A stretch of DNA of 64,000 bases, taken from Lytechinus pictus. Its lineage: Eukaryota > Echinodermata > Echinoidea > Temnopleuroida > Toxopneustidae. Location of the stretch: NCBI RefSeq assembly GCF_037042905.1, contig NC_087257.1:12746001-12810000 (forward strand). Reading direction: 5' to 3'. Below are positions 48,396 through 57,999 of the stretch, in pieces; positions within the stretch are counted from its first letter, which is position 1; each line of letters begins with the position of its first letter. The position numbers and the translations under genes were made by a program. The notes beneath the pieces are model-generated. The model did not search any database and was not told the DNA's origin. It saw only the letters and a list, made by a program, of their open reading frames with translations.

Positions 48396-50213
48396 CATCT
48401 ACTTCATCTATTTAACTATTTGGTTAAAATGCCTTTAACCCATTTACCATATTGTCTTAATTTTATTTTGCTTTCTTCTTCTTATGCTTGCCTAATATTC
48501 AATCTTTGGGCTAATTTTTTTATCCTTTCTTTGAATACCTCTTTTTTCATAGCATCATTAGAAGTGTTGTCAAATTCAATTAAACAAATTTGCATTCTTG
48601 TAACATTTAAACCAAAATAGCAAAACGTTGTTTTCCAGTCATGAGAGACACATCTTCTTTCAAGTCTGCACGTACCATATATCAAGTTGAATTTCCACTT
48701 CTAATAATGCTTCCTTAATACCCATCAGATATCATTTCATTATAATTTGATATATATTTCCAGCGGATTCCATCTCGAATATTATCAGGGTTGGTGATCA
48801 AAGATTTTCAAAGCGATGTCCTAAATTTGATGCATCGTATCTTCGTCTGCTATCGGAATCCAATCGGGGGGTGAGGATGGGGAAGAGGGCGTCAAGTAAT
48901 ATGCAGCTCGTAATTTCCCTTTTTGCAACTCTCAAACAGGAGTGATTCAGGGCAGATGGAATGATTTGGGGTGAACTTGATGGAATATGATTGTAGGCGA
49001 CTGCCCAACCCCTGAAACTCAAAATTGAGGTAGAGAGGATGACCACTGATCATTTTTTATTAGCAAATCATAATGATTGTCTTTCATTTTGTGTTTCCTC
49101 AAAAGTTTCTTGGTGAGTCCCTACCTTGAACAGAAGGTCAAAGAATACTGTCAATTTCAACATCCTATTTTTGTTTACTTCTTATAGTCATAAAGATAAG
49201 CTTGTATTATAATCTGAAACACTTTAACTGGTTTAAATCTGCACACTGGCAGTCTAATTCGAGACAAATATCAGATGTTTTTTATCACCATTTTGGGGTA
49301 CTCAAATTTTTAAAAACCTCTGAATGTGATGAGTCACTTTTTACTTGATCAATAAGGTTTGAAAAATACTTTTTGTCAATTGTAAAAATGAGACAGATTA
49401 GAATGATTTCCCGATAGGGTGGCAAAACTGTATTTTCATTTCACTTCTCAGGTTCAAATTAACAATAGATCAACTTATAAATTCATAAAAACTTTAACGT
49501 AAGAACAATTATCATTTCCTTTTCTCTGCGTCCTGACTCCCAACTGTGAATACTTCACCAATTTAAACCCAAAGTCTTGGCTCAGATATTTTCGGATTCA
49601 AAATTTAATATTTCATAAATTGTAAACATCATTCGAACAGAAATGTCAGATTTCTTGCTGATGCGTGGGCAACTGAGAAAATAGGGCAGTTCTAATTCCA
49701 TTTCTGTTTTTTTTTTAAACAAAGTAAGTAGACACTATGTCTGCTTCTATCCAAGATAACATCAATGAGGTATGAAACTAAAGTTATTTTTACAATCGAT
49801 CATTAAATGGTAGTTTCTATAAATGTTATTCTATAGATCACCGCACATCGCATTCTCTTAACTATTGTATTTTCAAAATCTAGGTCAATACTGCTAAGTG
49901 CTAAATTAAAAATGCTTAACCCATCGCGCCTTGAGCCTGCAGTAACTAAAGCGACGGTCATTGGAAAACATGTATCATACTGACATCAAAGTGAGTGTTT
50001 TAAAATCCGGCGTTGACCTTTTGCTGTTAGTGTTGGATCAAATTTTACATGAGCACGGCACCAAACTAAAAATAAAAGCAGTTCCTGACAAAAATCTTGG
50101 CAGTGTTGAGCTATTTTTTAAACAATCATTAGTTGTATTGAAGCTAAGGCAGGCAATCTAAGTTGTGCTTCTTAGTAACACTAGAGCAAAACTTTAAATC
50201 ACCTTTTGGTGTT

Positions 50214-52140
50214 ATAGTCCGGTCTGTTAGCGTCAAAAATGCCCTACTTGTGGACACGGTGGACAAAAGCATGATTTTTTCTCCAGACCTTTGTTTATGT
50301 ATAATAATTAAAAATGGGGTATGCTCCAAAAAATCTGGCTGCAGGAACAGTGAAAAAATGGGTGAAAATGTCAGAATTTATGAGTTTAGATTGGTCTGAT
50401 ATATAGACTAGCGCTAGTGCAAAACTCAATAGCAGTGCATTATTTTGCATTGGATTAGTTCTTGAATTCAGACCCTTTTTTAACAGATCTTCTGTTTGTC
50501 CTCGCATCTCAATGACCAAATATCTGAATGCAGATGCTAACCAAGCCCAAGGGTGGCGGTGGAGGGGGTTGAATGTTGGTGTGTATGTACATATTTTGGT
50601 CTTGGGGTAAAGATGTGCAATACATATTTTTTGCATGTGTTGGAAATGACGTTGCCATGGTAACAGTGTATTATGGCAAAAATAAGGTAAAAATCTTGCA
50701 GTTAGAACTACTTCCTCTGTTTTCATCCGATTCTCATGAAATATGGCGCACACATTGGTCTTGAGGTGAAGATGTCTAAGACACATTTTTGTGTGTCTTT
50801 CAGAAATCTAGTTGCCATGGTAACAACATATCATTTGGTGAAAATTGGGAAAAAAACTTACAATTCAAACTGCTTCATCAGTTTTCTATCAATTCTCATG
50901 AAATTTGGCATACACATTGGTATTGAAGTAAAGATGTACAAGGCACTCTTTGTGTGTGTTTCAGAAATTGTGTTGCCATGGGAACAATATATCATATGGC
51001 AAAATTTAGGTAAAAACCTTGCATTTGAACTACTTCATCAGTTTTTTTTTGTTTTGAACCAATTCTCATGAAATAATTATGGCTCACACATTGGCCTTGA
51101 GGTAAAGATGTGCAAGAACCTTTTTATTTTATTTTTTTTTGCATTTGTCAGAGAGTGCATTGCCTTGGTAACCACATATAGCCAGAAATATGGGGAAAAC
51201 TCATTGTGGATCAATCTACTCTTCAGTTTTCAGCCTGTGCTCATAAAAGTTGACACAAATATTCATTTTGTGTAAAGATTCATATTCAGTGGTAAAAGGG
51301 AATCCAGCCTTGGTCATAATGTTGTGTGCATGGAAAAGGAGAAAAATAAGAATGGTGAAGGTTTGAAAGAAATCGGACAAGCAAAATAAAGTTTTATGGC
51401 TGCTTTAAAATTAAGATCCCTAAGGCTACTAGTATGTAGAATTCAAATTTGCAACTGGGTAAGTAAATTATGACAAGGGGTGAGGCCGCAAGGACAACTT
51501 TCCCACAAGACTAGTACTTAATTATTAGGATTTTTGGTTTTCTCCTAAATCCCTATTCCATTGGGGCTGTAATATAAACCTAGTAGTATAATGTTTTATG
51601 TCCTCATGAGCGAGATATAATTTGAAGTAAAAATTTTGATTTTTTTTTTTTTTAAGCCAATTAATTATTCCAGTACATGGAAGAGTGGTCCTTGCCTTAC
51701 ATCACTATGACATCACATATGCGGTCAATTTGAAGTCTTCATGGGTATAGTGATTACCAATGTTTACAACTTTTATATATTCACAACTTTCTTATGGTTT
51801 GTCCGATATTGTTCCAACTTTGACCTATAAACTTGTCTGATTTTTCATTTTCCTCTAAAACAAGTGTTTATTTGGGTTGGATTCCCCTTTATAACGTCAT
51901 ATAATAGCGCAGGGTATTAATCACCTTCAATAATATTTATAGGTTCTTTTTGGGGGGCGGAGGAGGTCCTTAAAAACTGACAACATAAAAATATAGAAAG
52001 TTAAAGGCCATGACCATTAGGAACTTAAACACTCTTTTTTTTTTTTTTGGGGGGGGAGGCTTTAGAAAATTGCCACATAAAGAGTAAAAGGAAATTATTA
52101 CGACTAGGAACTTAACCCCCCCCCCCAAAAAAAAGGGGGA
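50214..52140 (+). repeat. Left arm of the large intronic inverted repeat
   Basis: It starts at ATAGTCCGGTCTGTTAGCG and contains about four tandem units of 160-190 bp, each with a TTGCCATGGTAAC-like core (near 50651, 50811, 50971 and 51163), then G-rich and C-rich tracts. It pairs with 53370-55026. A 0.6-kb TIR element at 51293-51891 interrupts it. Confidence 0.82.
51293..51891. mobile_element. Small TIR element (about 0.6 kb) inside the left arm
   Basis: The ends are inverted: TAAAAGGGAATCCAGCC on the left and GGTTGGATTCCCCTTTA on the right. It has no coding capacity, so it is a MITE-like non-autonomous DNA transposon. It is absent from the matching place in the right arm. Confidence 0.75.
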
Positions 52141-52693
52141 GAAAAATCCTTTACACTTCAGCGTATTAATTTAAAGCCTAAAACATTCTGCTTTAGAAAA
52201 AAATTGTTTCCGGTGTCCAATTAATCAATGTTTTATTTATCTTCTTCTACTCAGTCTTTGTTCATTTCAGTTCCTACTCTCCCCCCCCCTCTCTGTCTCC
52301 CTTTCTAAGTACATTTTTCTTTGCTATTTTAATTCATTATTATCTAGCAACAATTATTCCATTTTGAATGCTTACACCTACACCGAAATATAATACCATG
52401 ACATTTATTTTTTTTTCTTCATAATCTTTTAAACTCCATTTTGGCTACACTCTGTCGATACTATTAGCAATATTTAATTTCTAGTTTAAAGAATTGAAGA
52501 AACGACTGTCATGATATTATATTTTGGTAAAGGTACATCAAATTCATATTAACAAGGTTGCAGCAGTCAGAATGGAATAGCTGTTGCTTGACAAAAATGG
52601 ATGTAGTTATTTTCCGAAAATCCTCTGTGAAAATTTTAGTTTTATATTATATCACTGAGTTTTCCCATTCCTGCAGTTACCACCATCTGAAAG

Positions 52694-52767
52694 GGATAAG
52701 ACTAGAATATAATTATATGTAGAGAAATAAAATTTTCTCTACATATAATTATATTCTAGTCATATCC
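52694..52767. repeat. Strong hairpin in the loop of the intronic inverted repeat
   Basis: A 27-bp perfect stem (52701-52727 with 52734-52760) around a 6-nt AT loop, extending to about 34 bp with one mismatch. Stem sequence ACTAGAATATAATTATATGT. Confidence 0.9.
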
Positions 52768-53369
52768 GTTATAAGTTTGTCTTTACTCCAATGGAAAATT
52801 ATTTGAATTTGTTTTTATGACAGTCAGAGTTTGCATCCAACAATTTTGCTACTGACACATAATATTCATTTTTTGACAATGGGAGATGTAGGATGTATAA
52901 AGCAGGGGCTATCACAGAAATATACTGAAAAAATTAAATGAAAGAAAATATAAGGCTAAAATCTATTGTGCACTTATGTATATTTTTTATATGGTATGTT
53001 ATTGAGTCATGGGTTTGCAAGTGAATTTCTAAAACAAGTGCAGAGATTTTTGTATAAATTTATATTTCTATAATTAGTTGCACGATTAAAGGTACACTTT
53101 AAAATATGTCAGAAAAAATATACTCGGAGAGAGAGAGGAAACAGAAGGAGATGGTATGGTGAAGCTCAAAATCAAGAGTGATGTGAAAGTTAAAAAGAAA
53201 GAGTAGGAACGGAATATGAATATGAATAAAAGACTGAGTAGGAGAATATAAATAAACAATGGTTAATTGGGTACCGTAAACATTTTTTTATCAAATGAGA
53301 ATGCATTAAACTTCAAATGAATGGTCTGAAGTGCAAAGGACTCTTCTTACCTTTTAAGGGGGAGGGGGG

Positions 53370-55026
53370 GCATTTTCAGCTCAAAAAATATATCAGCCCC
53401 CTATTTTTTCGGGGGGGGGGGGGTGAAGTTCCTAGTCATAATCCTTTAACTTTAACTTTGAACTTTTATGAGGTCATTTTCTAAAGACCCCCCCCCCCCC
53501 ACCAAAAAAAACAAAAACAAAACAAAAAGAGCAATGTCTAGCTTTAAAAATGCAAAGACACCTGAGGGGCAAAGGTGAAGGTAGACTGGTTTGAGCATGG
53601 GGAGGTAGAACTAAAAGTGGTATGGGGAGGGGTGCACATCTTGGGGAGGTGGAACTAAGGTTTGGAAAATCGGCTGTTGAAAGTGGAAGGGGTACACATT
53701 TTGTTTTGCTTGCCAGTGTTGGAACTCCTCTGCCTCAGCGGAAGGTTTCACATTCACCCAGTGTACCTCCAGCCTATGCCCTTGAGGGGATGCGTATCAA
53801 GAGTGTTTATCATGTTTATGTTTCTAATGGCCACCGCCTTTAACCTTCTTTATTTCGATGTCAGATTTTAAGGACCAATCCCGCCCCTCCCCCCAAAACC
53901 TAGAAATATTAATGAAGGTGATTAGTACCCCCACACTCTGGCGTGAATATTTTAATGCAGAGAAGACATTTAGAATTTAATATGAATCTTTACCCCAAGA
54001 TGAATATTTCTTACAACTTTTATGAGCACTGACTAAAAACAGGGAAAGTAGTTTGATCCACAATGAGTTTTCCTGCATTTCTGGCAATCATATGTGGCTA
54101 CCCTGGCAATGCACTCTCTGACAAATGCAAAAAAAAAAAAGGGTTCTTGCACATCTTTACCCCAAGGCCAATGTGTGAGCCAAATTTCACGAGAATTGAT
54201 TCAAAACTGATGAAGTAGTTCAAATTGCAAGTTCTTTACCTAAATTTTGCCACATGATATGTTGTTACCATGGCAACACAATTTCTGAAACACACACGAA
54301 AAGTGCCTTGCACATCTTTACTTCAATACCAATGTGTATGCCAAATTTCATGAAAATTGATTGAAAACTGATGAAGCAGTTTGAATTGTAAGTTTTTTCC
54401 CCAATTTTCACCATATAATGTGTTGTTACCATGGCAACTAGATTTCTGAAAGACACACAAAAATGTGTCTTAGACATCTTCACCTCAAGACCAATGCGTG
54501 TGCCACATTTCATGAGAATCGGTTAAAAACAGAGGAAGTAGTTCTAACTGCAAGATTTTTACCTTATTTTTGCCATAATACACTGTTACCATGGCAACAC
54601 CATTTCCAACACATGCAAAAAAATATGTTTGCACATCTTTACCCCAAGACCAAAATATGTACATACACACCAACAGTCAACCCCCTCCACCGCCACCCTT
54701 GGGCTTGGTTAGCATCTGCATTCAGATATTTGGTGCATTGAGATGCGAGGACAAACAGAAGATCTGTTAAAAAAGGGTCTGAATTCAAGAACTAATCCAA
54801 TGCAAAATAATGCACTGCTATTGAGTTTTGCACTAGCGCTAGTCTATATATCAGACCAATCTAAACTCATAAATTCTGACATTTTCACCCATTTTTTCTC
54901 TGTTCCTGCAGCCAGATTTTTTGGAGCATACCCCATTTTTAATTCTTATACATAAACAAAGGTCTGGAGAAAAAATCACGCTTTTGTCCACCGTGTCCAC
55001 ATAATTTCGCTAACAGACCAGACTAT
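53370..55026 (-). repeat. Right arm of the large intronic inverted repeat
   Basis: Inverted copy of the left arm, ending in CGCTAACAGACCAGACTAT. It lacks the inserted TIR element. The correspondence covers the tandem units, the TTAATCACCTTCA stretch (left about 51933, right about 53920) and the G/C-rich tracts near the loop. The right end lies about 460 bp from the PTPRN-like exon. Confidence 0.82.
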
Positions 55027-55484
55027 TAGTGTTGGGATTGATTTATACATTCAAATTTCAAGGATTGAAAATAAATCCAGATTGGCTGTGAATAGTAAGT
55101 GTTGGAACGAGTTTATTGTTTCCATTATAATTAATTCAACCTAATTACTGTCTTTTAAAAATATTTTACAAATCTCTAATTGCTGAAAAAAAAATCACCT
55201 AATGCTTTTTTTAATTTAAAAAAAATACTGCTACAAAGACAATGATTGTGTATGCAAGTAATATGTTTATTGTCATTGTGCACAGTTAATTGTACCTGTT
55301 ACATGTTTGTAATTTTATAAACTTGTTGTTCTTATTATGTTTTTGCACGACATGCATGTTAACAAGATGAATTTCCATTAATGGACAATATTGACAATAT
55401 TTATACTTTTGTTTATGCACTAAAACAAGAGACAAAGGGAATTCAGGCTTTACATCATATCCAAAGGACTGGCATGGTTCTTAC

Positions 55485-55623
55485 CTGGGTCTGGACCATG
55501 CCTGGACGTTGATCTCTGATGTGTTCTAGGGTGGCAGCAATGTCCAGTTCCTTGACCCCTTTCAGCATCCTGGTCAGCACCAGGTCCAGCAGACAGTACG
55601 TCCCGGTGCGTCCAACGCCGTCA
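55485..55623 (-). CDS. PTPRN-like: Internal exon with the PTP signature loop of a PTPRN/IA-2-like receptor
   Basis: On the minus strand, a CTGTCCACAG acceptor precedes the exon and a GTAAGA donor follows it at 55479-55484. The 139-nt exon begins with the last base of a Ser codon and then encodes 46 residues, from [16 protein letters not shown] through [20 protein letters not shown] to MVQTQ. This is the signature loop and following helices of the tyrosine-phosphatase-like domain of PTPRN/PTPRN2. Active phosphatases have HCSAGxGRTG; here the residue after Ser is Asp, the substitution known to inactivate IA-2 proteins. The protein is therefore probably a pseudophosphatase involved in dense-core vesicle biology. 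The exon carrying the preceding His-Cys was not found in the window and should lie beyond 64000, implying an upstream intron of at least about 8.4 kb. Exon boundaries are strongly supported by consensus splice sites and by phase agreement with the terminal exon. Confidence 0.93.
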
Positions 55624-55732
55624 CTGTGGACAGAAAAACACAAAAGGGTTCACAGAAATGTAAATGATTGATAATCTGAGCAACTTATTTTCAAGAAAAC
55701 AAGGATTTAATTAAAATACACTCTCAAGTTTT

Positions 55733-56004
55733 GTCAAATATGAAATATGCTTGACTGAAGGAATTTTTTTTTTTTTACAAATTCTGCAAACCTATAGAGA
55801 AATCGTGATGATCCAATAAGTGCACACAAATGGGGAGGTAACATGTTCTGCATGTTGGACAAAGTTATGTCAAATATGAAATATGCTTGACTGAAGGATA
55901 ACATTTTTTTTTACAAATTCTGCAAACCTATAGAGAAATAGTGATGATCCAATAGGCGCACACGAATGTGGAGGTAAAACGATTTGCACGTAAGACAAAG
56001 CTTG
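55733..56004. repeat. 136-bp tandem duplication beside the PTPRN-like exon
   Basis: Two copies start at 55733 and 55869 with GTCAAATATGAAATATGCTT and share AACCTATAGAGAAAT and GTGATGATCCAATA. The block lies about 110 bp upstream of the exon's acceptor, inside the intron. Confidence 0.88.
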
Positions 56005-57323
56005 AGGGAAAATAATGGCAACTTTTCTCCTGATATTTCCTTAAATTTAACTCTGTTTTCCTTCAAGCAAAGTTAATGCTAATCATGTTTCTATAACTCT
56101 TTTTTGAGGGATCACTGAAGTCTATATAATATTATCTAGTTTGGTTTCTCTGATACATTGGGCAAGGTGTATATTCATAACTGGAAAAAAAATTATTGTA
56201 TTCAATGGAATATTTCCAAAAGAGTACAAGTATCCTAGATGAAAGGGAAGATGGGTTTAGAGATAAAGGGTCGTCAGATGTCAGTTGACAAGTGGTGGAC
56301 AGTTCTGGGGGAATATCCTCATGCCAATGACCTTGCTCTATCCTTGAACCCATTCCTACTTCCAAAAGACCATTGAGTCACAATCAAAAGATGCTCTTTT
56401 CATTAAATACGTGATGACATATATGGATCACATCCTCACTGCGCTGCTTTTACAATTTTCAATCTAATTTGATACTTTTTTCATTTTCTAGCTTTACTGT
56501 TGTGAGACTGAATTAGATCCTGTAATTAAAAAAAATTGTGATCACAACCTGTTTATTTTTTATGACAAATCTGCTCTAAGCCAATTATATTACAGAATTA
56601 CACAAGCTCGTATCTACTTTGTACCTTGCTACCAAAAAAGTTTCAATAAGAAATGAAGTCCTTGATTAAAAAAAAACATTGAATGCATGTTTGTAAGATG
56701 ATGATCGGAATTGTAATGGATCATCTAGAAGGGATACTTGCAAAAATCTTGTTCCATAGTCTTCTTACATTAAAGATAAAATGAGATCTATAGAGTGACT
56801 TTAATGTGTGGTTTACATGGTGTTGCATTTAGAAGACATATCTGTACTCTTTAAACCTAAAAATAAATCTAAATTGCTTGATTAGAAATCAACACTGACG
56901 GTAGCACAACCCTGCATAAAATACCTTATATTGGTCACTTTGACTTTTTAATCTCTAAGCCGATCAGGCAAAATGAACAAGCACATTTTTACAGAAACAA
57001 AACCCAAGCTCAAAGACATCCATGAACTTTAACTTCAGGCATGTCTCCATAAACAGAACAAAGAACTTCCTAAACAGCACAGCATCCATGTCAAGATGCG
57101 GTCTGGTTGCCATGGCAGCCCCACATCCGATGACTACACCCGTCCTGGAAGACCCAGGTGGTTTGATCACATGACCTTCCCTGAAGACAGGGAACGAGAA
57201 TGGATGATTAGGAGCAATGAGATCATGGATGGACTACTTCGTAAAATCTAATTGATAATATAATGAAGGTTTACCTATAAAGAAAGTCCAGGAGTCGTAT
57301 AAAATAGCTTGTAAATACATGTA

Positions 57324-57746
57324 AAGGCCACCGCACACCTTACGACCCAACTGGTCGGCGACTGGCTTGCGACTGAGTGAGGGAAGATGTGACGTCACGG
57401 CTCTTGTCAGCTTGTGCGTCGCAGACCGGTCAGAGACAAGTCGCAAGGAAAATCGGAAGGATTTGACATGTCGAATCCTTATGACTGGATCGCAAGCTCA
57501 ATCCAACTTCCAGCCAATCACACAGCAGAGTTGCACGATGCGTATTATGATAAACAACGCGCATACGCAGTAGTAAGCGCACTTTCTCAGTTGCAATGCC
57601 AAAAAGCAAAAAGCGCATGCGTGAGTCGCAGATCGGATCGCAAGGTGTGCGGTGTCGAGGCTTATGACTACCTTGCGATTCATTTCCCCTCACCCAGTCG
57701 CAAGCCAGTCGCCGACCAGTCGGGTCGTAAGGTGTGCGTTGGCCTT
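57324..57746. mobile_element. MITE family C, GC-richer, with TIRs of about 50 bp
   Basis: The left end AAGGCCACCGCACACCTTAC and the right end GTAAGGTGTGCGTTGGCCTT are inverted copies that continue inward through CTGGTCGGCGACTGGCTTGC. Non-coding. It sits in the intron upstream of the PTPRN-like signature exon. Confidence 0.82.
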
Positions 57747-57779
57747 AAGTAAAGGTAATTATACTTCTACTACAATTAG

Positions 57780-57980
57780 ATAAAATGGAAAGGTAGAAAG
57801 ATAGAGTATGGGGGGAAAAACAAAGAAAGATGGGGATAGACAGGGAGGGGGGAGGGATCAAGAGAGAAAGAAAGAGTGAGGGAGAGTAGGAGGAAGAGAG
57901 AGGGAGGGAGAGACAGACAGACAGAAAGACAGGTAGGTCATGATGGGGAAGATGGGGGGAGAAGGGGGGGGGGGGGTTAG
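57780..57980. repeat. Purine-rich GA/GGGA tract ending in poly-G
   Basis: Nearly all A and G on the plus strand for about 180 bp, including GACAGACAGACA and a run of 14 G near 57965. Confidence 0.88.
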
Positions 57981-57999
57981 CAAAAAATGGCAACCAGCA

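Larger units (their letters stand above)
47194..55484 (-). other. Last intron of the PTPRN-like gene (about 8.3 kb, phase 0)
   Basis: The interval between the two recognised exons has GT (55483-55484) and AG (47194-47195) ends on the minus strand. It contains a family-B TIR element (47776-48080), a SINE (48130-48395), an inverted repeat spanning 50214-55026, and a strong hairpin at 52694-52767. The remaining stretches (48400-50210 and 52140-53370) are AT-rich with homopolymer runs and no recognisable coding sequence. Confidence 0.85.

Noticed and set aside
56964..57178. Possible additional exon of the PTPRN-like gene
   Set aside because: Neither strand gives residues that match the domain, and splice sites are not convincing.
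57414..57752. Open frames of 112 and 87 codons
   Set aside because: They lie inside the family-C MITE and include its inverted ends.
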